A stretch of 64,000 nucleotides of DNA from Gillisella taibaishanensis (lineage in GTDB: Bacteria > Pseudomonadota > Alphaproteobacteria > Rhizobiales > Rhizobiaceae): NCBI RefSeq assembly GCF_001938985.1, contig NZ_MKIN01000022.1:248001-312000 (forward strand), in the 5' to 3' direction. A program made the position numbers and the translations under genes. Shown here in pieces: positions 9,164 through 18,432 of the stretch (its first letter is position 1; each line of letters starts with the position of its first letter). The notes beneath the pieces were generated by a model. It was not told the origin of the DNA, did not search any database, and saw only the letters and a program-made list of their open reading frames with translations.

Positions 9164-10447
9164 TCAGCTGGCTTTTTCGATCCGCGTCATCCCGCCCATA
9201 TAGGGCTGGAGCACGTCAGGCACAGTGATCGAACCATCTTCGTTGAGATAGTTTTCCATCACGGCGATCAGGCAGCGGCCAACCGCCGTGCCAGACCCGT
9301 TCAGCGTGTGCACGAAACTCGTGCCCTTGCCGTCCTTGTTGCGATAGCGGGCATTCATCCGCCGACCCTGGAAATCGCCACAGACAGAGCAGGACGAAAT
9401 TTCTCGGAACGTATTCTGCCCCGGCAGCCAGACTTCCAGATCGTAGGTCTTTCGCGCACCAAACCCCATGTCGCCGGTGCAAAGCGTCATGGTGCGGAAA
9501 TGCAGCCCAAGCCGCTTCAGCACTTCCTCGGCGCAAGCGGTCATCCGCTCATGCTCGGCAAGAGCGCTGTCGGCATCGGTGATCGACACGAGTTCGCACT
9601 TCCAGAACTGGTGCTGACGCAGCATGCCGCGCGTGTCGCGACCGGCAGAACCGGCTTCCGAGCGGAAAGATGGCGTCAGTGCCGTAAAGCGCAGCGGCAA
9701 CTTCTCCTGGTCAAGAATTTCGCCTGATACCAGGTTGGTCAGCGTCACCTCGGCCGTCGGAATCAGCCAGCGGCCATCCGTGGTCTTGAACAGGTCTTCG
9801 GCAAATTTCGGCAACTGACCGGTGCCATACATCGCCTCGTCGCGCACCATCAGCGGCGAGGAGACTTCCGTATAGCCGTGTTCCGTCGTGTGCAGGTCGA
9901 TCATGAACTGGCCAAGCGCCCGTTCCAGGCGCGCCAGAGGCCCCGTCAAAACGGTAAAGCGGGCACCCGAGAGCTTGGCGGCCCGGTCGAAATCCATATA
10001 GCCGAGCGCTTCACCAATCTCGGGATGCTCCATCGGCGTGTGATTCCAGCCCGGCTTCTGGCCGACAACGCGAGCCACGACATTGTCATGCTCGTCCTTG
10101 CCAACGGGCACATCGTCCAGCGGAATATTGGGAATGCTCGACAGAGCCTCAGTCAGCTCGGCGCTGAGACGGCGCTCTTCTTCTTCCGCCGCAGGCAACG
10201 TGTCCTTCAGCGAGGCGACCTCGGCCTTCAGCTTGTCGGCCAGCGCCATATCCTTCTGCGCCATGGCGGCGCCGATTTCCTTGGAGGCGGCATTGCGACG
10301 CGACTGCATGTCCTGCATCGCCTGGACCACGGAGCGGCGCTTCTCATCCAGCGCAATCAGGCCGGATGCCAACGGCTCTGCACCGCGCTTGGCCAGCGCC
10401 TGATCGAGAAGCTCAGGGTTTTCACGGATCCATTTGATATCAAGCAT
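9164..10447 (-). CDS. serS: Seryl-tRNA synthetase
   Basis: A 427-residue class II aminoacyl-tRNA synthetase charging tRNA-Ser. It has the N-terminal tRNA-binding coiled coil (about residues 30-110, rich in K/E/L), motif 2 [21 protein letters not shown] near 260-280 and motif 3 [15 protein letters not shown] near 381-395. Length matches bacterial SerRS. It lies 109 bp downstream of tatC, and surE follows. Confidence 0.97.
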   Translation of the reverse strand: MLDIKWIRENPELLDQALAKRGAEPLASGLIALDEKRRSVVQAMQDMQSRRNAASKEIGAAMAQKDMALADKLKAEVASLKDTLPAAEEEERRLSAELTEALSSIPNIPLDDVPVGKDEHDNVVARVVGQKPGWNHTPMEHPEIGEALGYMDFDRAAKLSGARFTVLTGPLARLERALGQFMIDLHTTEHGYTEVSSPLMVRDEAMYGTGQLPKFAEDLFKTTDGRWLIPTAEVTLTNLVSGEILDQEKLPLRFTALTPSFRSEAGSAGRDTRGMLRQHQFWKCELVSITDADSALAEHERMTACAEEVLKRLGLHFRTMTLCTGDMGFGARKTYDLEVWLPGQNTFREISSCSVCGDFQGRRMNARYRNKDGKGTSFVHTLNGSGTAVGRCLIAVMENYLNEDGSITVPDVLQPYMGGMTRIEKAS

Positions 10448-10556
10448 CGTCGTTCCAAAGTGTTGCGCAGGCCAAAATGTTTACATGGGCCAGAATGTTT
10501 GTCCGGCGGATCGCTGCCGCCTTTGCCGACCTCGGCAATGCCGAAACAGCAGCAGC

Positions 10557-11363
10557 TTATTCCAGCTCGGTGGACGAACTCGCCTCGGCCTTCTTGGACC
10601 GTTCCTTCTCCACCAGCTTGGCAGCAAAGATCGAGACTTCGTAGAGAAGGATGGTAGGCAGTGCAAGACCGATCTGCGACATCGGATCGGGCGGCGTCAG
10701 GATGGCAGCAGCGATAAAAGCGATAACGATGAAGTACTTGCGCTTTTGCGCCAGCCATTTGCTGTCGATGATCCCGACCCTGGCGAGAAGCGTGGTCACG
10801 ACCGGCAGCTGGAACACCAGGCCGAAGGCAAACACCAGCGACATGATCAGGCTCAGATATTCCGACACCTTCGGCATCAGCGAGATCGCCACGTCACCCT
10901 CACCCGGCGCCTGCTGCATGGCCAGGAAGAACCACATCACCATCGGCGTGAAGAAGAAATAGACCAGCGCCGCCCCCATCAGGAACAGGATCGGCGAGGC
11001 TATCAGGAACGGCAGGAAGGCCTGACGCTCGTTCTTGTAGAGACCCGGGGCTACGAATTTATAGATCTGCGCAGCAATGACCGGGAAGGAAATCACCATG
11101 GCCGAGAACATCGCCACCTTCACCTGGGTGAAGAAAAATTCCTGCGGCGCCGTGTAGATCAGCTCTGCCTTGGCGACATCAAGATGCGCCCAGATCACCG
11201 CCCATTTGTAGGGAATGACCAACAGATTGAACAAATGCTTGGCAAAGAAAAAGCAGACGATGAAAGCCACGAAAAAGGCGGCCAGCGACCAGATCAACCG
11301 CGACCTGAGCTCGATCAGATGCTCGATCAGTGGCTGCGGCTTGTCCTCGATATCATCGCTCAT
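10557..11363 (-). CDS. tatC: Twin-arginine translocase subunit TatC
   Basis: A 268-residue inner-membrane protein with six predicted helices, the receptor of the Tat pathway for folded proteins. The N-terminal PLIEHLIELRSRL motif and the later FGLVFQLPVV segment are hallmark TatC sequences. Its ATG overlaps the tatB stop by four bases, so tatB and tatC are coupled. The C-terminal tail is short, charged and Ser/Glu-rich. Confidence 0.97.
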   Translation of the reverse strand: MSDDIEDKPQPLIEHLIELRSRLIWSLAAFFVAFIVCFFFAKHLFNLLVIPYKWAVIWAHLDVAKAELIYTAPQEFFFTQVKVAMFSAMVISFPVIAAQIYKFVAPGLYKNERQAFLPFLIASPILFLMGAALVYFFFTPMVMWFFLAMQQAPGEGDVAISLMPKVSEYLSLIMSLVFAFGLVFQLPVVTTLLARVGIIDSKWLAQKRKYFIVIAFIAAAILTPPDPMSQIGLALPTILLYEVSIFAAKLVEKERSKKAEASSSTELE

Positions 11364-12235
11364 GCTTCACCCTTGCTGGTGTCATCCGTAGTGGCGCCGG
11401 GCGTCTGGCCCTCGCCGCTCTTGGCCTTAGTCTGGCCAGTCTTGGTCTGGCGGGCAGCCGTCTTTTCGCTCACGACCTTCTTGATGGCAGGCTTTTTCGT
11501 CGGCGCTGCTGCGGCGACCACGACCGCGTCATCCTTGGCCACTGCCTTTGTTCTGGTCTTCGCCTTGGGCTTGGCGACCGGCGGGTTGGCGACAGCGAGA
11601 GCCTCGGCCATCGGCTGAACGGCTTCCACTGGAGTAGCCTTTTCCTTTACGGATTTGGCTTTGACGGTCTTGCTCTTCGCAGCAGGCTTGACCGGCTCCG
11701 CCTCTGCAGCGGCATCCTTGGCTTTGCGGGTCCGCTTCGGCTTCTCGCCCGCAACGGTATTCTCCGACGCTGCAGCTGCCATAGGGGCCGCGGCAGCCGA
11801 TCCCGGCAGCTGCGGCTTGGCAAGCGTATCGCCAAGCGGCGCGAGCGGCGGCAGGTCCTCCGCCGTCATCGGCCGGGCTGGAGCATCGGGCAGCGGCAGG
11901 CGGCTGCTGTCGTCTTCGGGGAAATGGTCGATCTGGGTCGAACGCTGCAGATCTGCCTTGATATCGGCGCCCATCTGCCGGAGCGGATTGATCGCTTCGC
12001 GCAGCGCATTGGCAGGATTGAGCCGTTGCGCATCGTCGATAGTGCGGCGCAGGTCGTCCATGTCGGCCTCGCGCAGCGCCTCATCAAACTGGGCGCGGAA
12101 CTCACCCGCCGTCTTGCGCAGCCGCGTCGTCATCTTACCGAAGGCGCGCAGCATGGGCGGCAAGTCTTTCGGACCGACCACGACGATCAGCACGACCGCG
12201 ATGACCAGCAATTCGCTCCAGCCAATGTCAAGCAT
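11360..12235 (-). CDS. tatB: Sec-independent translocase subunit TatB
   Basis: The N-terminus MLDIGWSELLVIAVVLIVVV is the single TatB membrane helix with the family's conserved E, followed by the GPKDLPPMLRAFGK amphipathic region. At 291 residues it is much longer than E. coli TatB (about 171). The extra C-terminus (about residues 120-291) is a low-complexity Ala/Lys/Pro tail common in rhizobia. It forms the substrate-binding complex with TatC. tatA lies 121 bp upstream. Confidence 0.93.
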   Translation of the reverse strand: MLDIGWSELLVIAVVLIVVVGPKDLPPMLRAFGKMTTRLRKTAGEFRAQFDEALREADMDDLRRTIDDAQRLNPANALREAINPLRQMGADIKADLQRSTQIDHFPEDDSSRLPLPDAPARPMTAEDLPPLAPLGDTLAKPQLPGSAAAAPMAAAASENTVAGEKPKRTRKAKDAAAEAEPVKPAAKSKTVKAKSVKEKATPVEAVQPMAEALAVANPPVAKPKAKTRTKAVAKDDAVVVAAAAPTKKPAIKKVVSEKTAARQTKTGQTKAKSGEGQTPGATTDDTSKGEA

Positions 12236-12356
12236 TCTTCAGGCTCCCGAAACCGTCGACCGAGCAACGGTTCATTCCGGAAAAGGCCAGCACAAGCTGG
12301 CCGGCACGAGGCGGGCCGGCGCAACCTGCACCGGCCTCATTGACGTCAGACCAAGA

Positions 12357-12566
12357 TCACTTGCCGTCGTCGGCGCGGTGATCCACGGTCTTTGATCCGT
12401 CAGGCCGCGAAGCGCTGTCAGACGCATCCTCGTCGGACATGCCCTTCTTGAAATTCTTGATGCCCTTGGCAACGTCGCCCATCAATTCTGGGATCTTGCC
12501 GCGGCCGAACAACAACAGCACGATCGCCAGAACGATCAGCCAATGCCACATACTGAAAGAACCCAT
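12357..12566 (-). CDS. tatA: Sec-independent translocase subunit TatA
   Basis: A 69-residue protein with one N-terminal helix ([20 protein letters not shown]), the glycine hinge FGRGK and an amphipathic helix, ending in a charged tail. It forms the pore of the Tat pathway. I start at ATG 12566, eight bases after AAGGAG; a GTG three codons upstream (12575) is the alternative. First gene of the tatABC set. Confidence 0.95.
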   Translation of the reverse strand: MGSFSMWHWLIVLAIVLLLFGRGKIPELMGDVAKGIKNFKKGMSDEDASDSASRPDGSKTVDHRADDGK

Positions 12567-12757
12567 GGTCCCCACTCCTTATTGGTCGGTCTTACCGATT
12601 GATGGTTCCACCGATGTAAGATGTTTGTCCATCTTTTTCAAATTACAAAGTCTTTTCCTTGATTGGCATGGGAATAGCCAAGAGGCAAGCCGCTGCAGCC
12701 CCGCCATCAACAGTCATGCCCATTTTCACGGCAATGTCAGGGAAGAGGCAGATAAAC

Positions 12758-13465
12758 CTATTCATCGTCCCCGCCGCCGCCAGTCGGTGCCAGCAGGCCG
12801 AGTTCTTCCAGATCGAGCTGGGTGATCGGGTCTTCGTCTTCGGACAGAGCGTCGGCATCGCTTGGCATGGGAACATGAAAATTCGGCGGAATGCGGCCGG
12901 TCAGCAGGCCAGCGCCCTTCAATTCCTCGATGCCCGGCAGGTCGCGCAGCTCCTCAAGGCCGAAATGATCGAGGAAATCTCGGGTCGTGCCGAAGGTGAC
13001 CGGCCGGCCCGGCGTGCGCCGGCGGCCGCGAAACCGCACCCAGCCGGCTTCCAGCAGCACGTCGATCGTCCCCTTGGATGTCTGAACGCCTCTGATATCC
13101 TCGATTTCCGCCCGGGTGACCGGCTGGTGATAGGCAATGATCGCCAGAACCTCCAATGCGGCCCGCGACAATTTGCGCACCTCATTGTCTTCACGGCGAA
13201 TGGCGAAGGCCAGATCGGCGGCGGTCCGAAAGGCCCAGTGTCCATCAATCCGCACAAGATTGACGCCGCGCGGCGCGTAATCCGCCTGCAACGTCCGCAT
13301 CAGGCCAGCGACATCGGTGTCACGCGGTAACCGCTCAGCCAGAAAGCTTTCAGAGACAGGCTCGGCGGAGGCAAACACCAGCGCCTCGACGATCCTCAGT
13401 GCTTCCCGCTCGCGAATTTCGTCAAGCCTCGCTGCCTCGTTCATCACCTCTGTTTCATCGCTCAC
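12758..13465 (-). CDS. scpB: Segregation and condensation protein ScpB
   Basis: A 235-residue winged-helix kleisin partner of SMC. The RIVEALVFASAEPVSE start and the AYHQPVTRAEIEDIRGVQ segment (about residues 127-144) are characteristic, followed by GWVRFRGRRRTPGRPVTFGTT. The C-terminus is acidic. The ATG overlaps the scpA stop by four bases. It dimerises and binds ScpA in the condensin complex. Confidence 0.95.
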   Translation of the reverse strand: MSDETEVMNEAARLDEIREREALRIVEALVFASAEPVSESFLAERLPRDTDVAGLMRTLQADYAPRGVNLVRIDGHWAFRTAADLAFAIRREDNEVRKLSRAALEVLAIIAYHQPVTRAEIEDIRGVQTSKGTIDVLLEAGWVRFRGRRRTPGRPVTFGTTRDFLDHFGLEELRDLPGIEELKGAGLLTGRIPPNFHVPMPSDADALSEDEDPITQLDLEELGLLAPTGGGGDDE

Positions 13466-14346
13466 GATGCAATTCCCTCACCCGCTGCCGCCGGAACCGC
13501 CTGATCTGCGCGGCCCTGGCCGGCGCGCATGAAAATCGGCTGGAAAGCGCCATGCTGGCGGATTTCGAGCTTGCCTTCGCGCACCAGTTCCAGCGAGGCC
13601 GCAAAGGCGCTCGCCAGCGCCGTCACCCGCTCAGTGGGATCGGCGAGGTAATTCCCGAGATAACCGTCCAGCGCCGTCCAGTCGCTGATGTCGCCGATCA
13701 TTCGGGTCAGCAATTCACGCGCCTCGACCAGCGACCAAACCGTTCGCCGGGCGATCGTCACCTGGGTAAACGCCTGGCGCTGGCGCAGATTGGCATAGGC
13801 CGAGAGCAGATCGTAGAGGCTAGCCTCGAAGGCCGAATTCACCCGATCCGGCACATGCTCCGGCGCGCCGCGCTGGAAGACATCGCGGCCAAGCCTGTTG
13901 CGGTTGATGAGCTTGCCGGCCACATCGCGCATAGCCTCCAGCCGCTTAAGCCGAAAGGCAAGCGCTGCCGCCATTTCCTCACCGGACGGCTCGTCGTCCT
14001 TGGGCTGCTGCGGGATCAGCAGCCGCGATTTGAGATAGGCAAGCCAGGCGGCCATGACGAGATAATCGGCCGCGAGTTCGATGCGGATGCTGCGCGCCTG
14101 CTCGACAAACAGCAAATACTGCTCGGCCAGCGCCAGAACCGAGATCCGCGACAGGTCGACCTTCTGATTGCGGGCCAGAAACAGCAGCAGATCGAGCGGT
14201 CCTTCGAAGCCCGCGACATCGATTACCAACGCCGGATCGCCACTCGCCCGTTCCTCCGCATCGCCCTGCCACAGCCGGTCCATCGGCGCGCCAACGGCAG
14301 GCTTGCCGCTGACAACAGACGTCGGGGCGGCAGGGTTGGCCGCCAT
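13462..14346 (-). CDS. scpA: Segregation and condensation protein ScpA
   Basis: A 294-residue kleisin bridging the SMC heads. The family motif FEGPLDLLLFLARNQKVDL begins near residue 48, preceded by a variable N-terminal extension of about 40 residues. The start A overlaps the nagZ stop (TGATG), so nagZ, scpA and scpB form one translationally coupled run. Confidence 0.95.
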   Translation of the reverse strand: MAANPAAPTSVVSGKPAVGAPMDRLWQGDAEERASGDPALVIDVAGFEGPLDLLLFLARNQKVDLSRISVLALAEQYLLFVEQARSIRIELAADYLVMAAWLAYLKSRLLIPQQPKDDEPSGEEMAAALAFRLKRLEAMRDVAGKLINRNRLGRDVFQRGAPEHVPDRVNSAFEASLYDLLSAYANLRQRQAFTQVTIARRTVWSLVEARELLTRMIGDISDWTALDGYLGNYLADPTERVTALASAFAASLELVREGKLEIRQHGAFQPIFMRAGQGRADQAVPAAAGEGIAS

Positions 14347-15362
14347 CAGACCAACGCCGTCAGCGCGGCAAATTCGGCGCGCAGGGCCTGCTCGTCGGAG
14401 GTGTCGACGCTGCCAAAGGCTGATTCCACCGCCTTTACCCGCTCAAGTGCCGCACCGGAAAGCACGGGCGCATGTGCGGCGACCTGGATCATTTCTTCCA
14501 TGATGCCATGGCAATGCAACAACACATCATTGCCGGCGGCAACGATGGCGGCGGCCCGCTCGGCGATCGTGCCCTTCAACGCATTCATCGAGATATCGTC
14601 GTTCATCAGCAGGCCGTTAAAGCCGATCAGTCCTCTGATAACCTCATCGATGACGATGGCCGAAGTTGAAGCCGTGTAGTCAGGGTCGAAGGCGGTGTAG
14701 ACGACATGGGCGGTCATCGCCATCAACTCGCCGTTCAGACGCTTGAAGGGCGGGAAATCATGCGCTTCCAGCTCCGCGCGCGACGCGGACACGACAGGTA
14801 GCTCGTGGTGCGAGTCGGCCATGCCGCGGCCGTGGCCGGGAATATGCTTGATGGTCGGCAGCACTCCGCCCGCCTTCAGCCCGAGGGCCGCCGCCTCGCC
14901 CAAGGCACCGACCGTATCAGGATCGAAACCATAAGCGCGGGTGCCGATGACATTGCTCGCCCCTTCCACCGGCACGTCGAGCACCGGCAGGCAATCGACA
15001 TTGATCCCGTAGCGGCTGAGATCGAAAGCATGCAGCCGTGACATGAGCCAAGCAGCGCGCAAGCCCTTTTCCGGGTCGGCGCGGTAGATCGCGCCGATAT
15101 CGGAGCCGGAGGGGTAGCGCGGGCACATCGGCTCGCGGATACGCTGCACACGTCCGCCTTCCTGGTCGATCAACACAGGCGCATTGCGGCCGCCGACAGT
15201 TTCGCGCATCGAAGCGACGAGATCAGTGATCTGCGACGCGGAAATGCAGTTGCGGCCAAACAGGATAAAGCCCCAGGGCTGCTGTTCGCGAAAGAACGCC
15301 TGCTCGTCAGGGGTCAAAACCGGGCCTGAGCAGCCCAAAATCATTGCTTTTGCGTAGGTCAT
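14346..15362 (-). CDS. nagZ: Beta-N-acetylhexosaminidase NagZ
   Basis: A 338-residue family GH3 enzyme that removes N-acetylglucosamine from anhydromuropeptides during cell-wall recycling in the cytosol. The signature loop KHIPGHGRGMADSHHELP near residues 166-183 carries the catalytic Asp-His pair; IDQEGGRVQRI near 67-77 and MNDDISMNAL near 251-260 (nucleophile Asp) are also present. No signal peptide. It leads the nagZ-scpA-scpB unit. Confidence 0.96.
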   Translation of the reverse strand: MTYAKAMILGCSGPVLTPDEQAFFREQQPWGFILFGRNCISASQITDLVASMRETVGGRNAPVLIDQEGGRVQRIREPMCPRYPSGSDIGAIYRADPEKGLRAAWLMSRLHAFDLSRYGINVDCLPVLDVPVEGASNVIGTRAYGFDPDTVGALGEAAALGLKAGGVLPTIKHIPGHGRGMADSHHELPVVSASRAELEAHDFPPFKRLNGELMAMTAHVVYTAFDPDYTASTSAIVIDEVIRGLIGFNGLLMNDDISMNALKGTIAERAAAIVAAGNDVLLHCHGIMEEMIQVAAHAPVLSGAALERVKAVESAFGSVDTSDEQALRAEFAALTALV

Positions 15363-15445
15363 AACAAGACAATAGTCGAGCCAGCCGAAAAGCCGAGAAG
15401 AAAGCGCCGATCATGCACAGGAATCAGCACTGAAGACATGAACAA

Positions 15446-15475
15446 GGCCGCGCTGTGATGACAGCGCAGCCCTAT
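15446..15475 (-). terminator. Hairpin after the SPOR gene
   Basis: GCTGCGCTGT/ACAGCGCGGC stem on the minus strand, about 45 bases past the SPOR stop, followed by only a broken T-run (CTTGTTC). Probable weak terminator. Confidence 0.5.
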
Positions 15476-15520
15476 TCTCTTCGACGTGCCCCGATCGCGA
15501 GGCAACCTGTCTTTCAAAGC

Positions 15521-18364
15521 TTAGCGGACAACCATGCAGGTGCCACCGGCGCCGCGATAGCGTTCGCAAAGCGATACAGCTTCATCCTTGCTGCCGGCCG
15601 GGATGCGGACACGGTAGTAGGTGCCCTTGCCCGGAATGTCGGCAGCCTTGATGTCGACGCCGCGGCCACCGATGACGCTACCGAACTTGGCCGAGAGGCT
15701 CTTATAGCTCTTCTGGGCGTCGGCCTCTGACGGCAGCGACGAGATCTGAACCAGGTAACCGCCGGCACCACCAGCCGAAGCAGTCTGAGTTGCAGCAGGT
15801 GCTGTCGGCGCTGGCTTGGCAGGTGCGGCCAACTGGGTGGGCGCGGCGGCAGCCGTCTGAGTCGGCGCAGACGATGGCGTCGGACGATTGCGCGGAACCG
15901 GCATATTGGGTGCAGGAACTCCTGCATTGTCCTGGGCAGGAGCGGCGGCTGCGGTATCAGCAGCAGCCGGAGCCGTATTGTTCGCTGCCATGGCCTGCTC
16001 TACCGTCTGCGGAGCCGCGGCAGGTTGACCAGCCAACGCCGGCTTTGCGCCCTGCGGCGGCTGAGCCGGCTGGCTATTGGTCTGCGGCGAGGTGCCGGCA
16101 GGCACATCCTGCGCCACCAGCGATCCGTCCGGCCGAACGATCATCGTCTTGACCTTACGCGGCGTCATATTCTGCTGGTCGCCGGTCTTGGCACCGTCCG
16201 TCTGGCCCGGCTGCCCGTTGCCTGCACCATCCTGACCATCGCCGTCCATGCCGGCCGTGTCGGCGGCAGACTCCTGGTCGAGCGGCAGATTGTCGGGGCC
16301 GAGCGTACGCTGGGCGACATCCATCGGCTCTTCCTGAGAAGAGATCAGGTTCTTTTGCTGCGGCTGGTCAGGCGTGGAACCGGACACTCGGTCATAAACG
16401 GCCTTGTTCTGGTTCGGTACGGACTTGCCGCCCGGATCGGCCGGCACGACTTTCACCGGACCCTTGTCAGCCATCACGATCTTCGGCTCGCCAGAGCCAA
16501 TACCGTCGACAGAGCCGGTCTTTATCCAGGCGAATACACCGCCGCCGGCCACCAGCACGACGGCAGCCGCAGCAGCAACCGCCATCCAGCGACGTGAACG
16601 ACCAGGAGCCTCTTCGTCATCGTATTCCTCGGCTTCGAGCGGCACGGGGACTGGACCTACCGGCTTGGTTCCGAAGCTGTGGGGACCGTCGAGGCTCCTG
16701 CGGAAATCCTCCTCGAGCGCCTTCTCGAAAACGTCGAAATCGTCGCTCGGCATGTTTTTGACCTGCTCGGCCAGCGGCGGCATGGCTGCAGCCGCCGCGA
16801 CGGGAGCAGCCACTGCTGCTGCCGCCATCACAGGCGTTGCCCGCGACGGCGCAGGCGCCCCTCGCGGCTCGACCGTCTGATCGAGCAGCGTCGCAAGCTC
16901 GGCGTCGATGTCGAAATCATAGTCAGGCGTATAGGCAACAGGAGCCGCGTCTTCGACCGGCGGCAGATCAGGCACATCGAGATGCGCGAGAGCCTCCAGA
17001 TGCTCATCCTGATCGGAAATTTCGGCCGCATCGAAGGGCAACGGTGCCGCCTCCAAGGGCGGGTGAGCAACAGGCTCGCTGACAGGCGCATGGGCCGCAG
17101 GAGCGTGGTGTTCACGAGGCGACGAGACATGACTTGCCGGGGCATAGTCTACAGCAGCAGGCGCAGCGACGGGTGCTTCGACTTCAGCGACAGGCCGATG
17201 ATGCTCGACGGCAGCAGCCTCGGCTTCCAGTTCAGACAGGTCGAGTTCGATATCTTCGAGCTCGAAATCGAAGTCCGCACCAAGGAGATCGCTCTCCGGC
17301 TCGACAACGTCCGGCTCGTGATGGGATTGGGGCTGCGTCTCAACAGCAACGTACTGGGGCTCAGGAGCCTGATGCGCGTATGCTTGCGGCGCGTGACTAT
17401 AATCCGTCCGACCGTAGTTAGAGTGATCAGAAGCGACCGGCGCCGGCATATGCTCTTCGCTGCGGGCCAGGGCGTCGAAGAAGCTAGAAACGTCCTGCTG
17501 TGCTGGAGCAAGGGGTGCGGCCGCAAAATAAGGATCGGTCGCGGGTTGCAGCAGCGGCTCATGACGAGGCTGAGGGGCATCGAATTCAGGCTCGCGGCGC
17601 GCCGTCGAGACCGACACCGTCGGCTCGGGGCTGAACCCAAAATCGAAATCCGCTTCCGGCTCGTGTTGCAAAGGCGCGGCATGGGCCTGAACCTGCTCGG
17701 AGCGAACCGGTTCCAGATGCACGGGAGTCGGCTCGACTGCCGGCGCCATATCGGGTTCATGGGCCATGACCGGTTCGTGGCGCTGGCCATAGCCATCGTC
17801 CTGACGCGATGGAGCAGCGCGTGCCGTTCCTGCGGTTACGGCATTGAAATTGGCAAGCGGCAACCTGTGACGGCCGTAACCATCCCTCGGATCGGCACCG
17901 CCGGAGCGCACCGCCGGCGGCTCTGGCGTCACGTCGCTAACCGACCATTCGAGCTCGTCGGCAAGCGATAGCTCCTCATCCACATGACGAGACGGCTCAT
18001 GATAACCTGATGCGGCACCGCCGAATGAGACCGGCTCTGCTGCCGCCAGTGGGGCGGAGAGAGGCTCATGCGCATGGTGATGATGCGTCGCAGGTGCGGC
18101 GGCAAAAGCGGAGTCGTCGACATAGCCGTCGAGATCACGCAGCAATTCGTCCTGCAGGTCGACGTCAGCGGGCGGGGCGGCATGACCCTGCCCGTTTGCT
18201 GGTCGATAGGGTTCGGTTGGAGCGACCGAGGCGCCGAGCGGCGGATCGCGGCGCACGGCCGGCGCATCGTAGCCGACGAGACGGGCAAGTTCCGCCAACG
18301 GATCATCGTCAGCGAACGCATTGCCTGCTGTATCCCTGCTGTATGCAGCCTGTTTTTGCACCAT
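15521..18364 (-). CDS. Large SPOR-domain protein
   Basis: A 947-residue bitopic inner-membrane protein. Residues 1 to about 580 are cytoplasmic, acidic and low-complexity, rich in Ala, Pro, Glu and His. A basic RSRRW then a helix near residues 590-612 (MAVAAAAAVVLVAGGGVFAWI) cross the membrane. A Pro/Ala/Gln-rich linker leads to a SPOR domain at about 868-947 (YLVQISSLPSEADAQ...TYYRVRIPAG). SPOR domains bind denuded septal peptidoglycan, so a division or envelope role is likely. A FtsN-like function is possible but unproven. It lies between argS and nagZ, a conserved rhizobial order. Confidence 0.88.
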   Translation of the reverse strand: MVQKQAAYSRDTAGNAFADDDPLAELARLVGYDAPAVRRDPPLGASVAPTEPYRPANGQGHAAPPADVDLQDELLRDLDGYVDDSAFAAAPATHHHHAHEPLSAPLAAAEPVSFGGAASGYHEPSRHVDEELSLADELEWSVSDVTPEPPAVRSGGADPRDGYGRHRLPLANFNAVTAGTARAAPSRQDDGYGQRHEPVMAHEPDMAPAVEPTPVHLEPVRSEQVQAHAAPLQHEPEADFDFGFSPEPTVSVSTARREPEFDAPQPRHEPLLQPATDPYFAAAPLAPAQQDVSSFFDALARSEEHMPAPVASDHSNYGRTDYSHAPQAYAHQAPEPQYVAVETQPQSHHEPDVVEPESDLLGADFDFELEDIELDLSELEAEAAAVEHHRPVAEVEAPVAAPAAVDYAPASHVSSPREHHAPAAHAPVSEPVAHPPLEAAPLPFDAAEISDQDEHLEALAHLDVPDLPPVEDAAPVAYTPDYDFDIDAELATLLDQTVEPRGAPAPSRATPVMAAAAVAAPVAAAAAMPPLAEQVKNMPSDDFDVFEKALEEDFRRSLDGPHSFGTKPVGPVPVPLEAEEYDDEEAPGRSRRWMAVAAAAAVVLVAGGGVFAWIKTGSVDGIGSGEPKIVMADKGPVKVVPADPGGKSVPNQNKAVYDRVSGSTPDQPQQKNLISSQEEPMDVAQRTLGPDNLPLDQESAADTAGMDGDGQDGAGNGQPGQTDGAKTGDQQNMTPRKVKTMIVRPDGSLVAQDVPAGTSPQTNSQPAQPPQGAKPALAGQPAAAPQTVEQAMAANNTAPAAADTAAAAPAQDNAGVPAPNMPVPRNRPTPSSAPTQTAAAAPTQLAAPAKPAPTAPAATQTASAGGAGGYLVQISSLPSEADAQKSYKSLSAKFGSVIGGRGVDIKAADIPGKGTYYRVRIPAGSKDEAVSLCERYRGAGGTCMVVR

Positions 18365-18432
18365 AACCCTACACTTCCACTCGCTACGCGACTATCGGCC
18401 TGCCAGTGCAATGTGGGGAATTAGTGACAATG

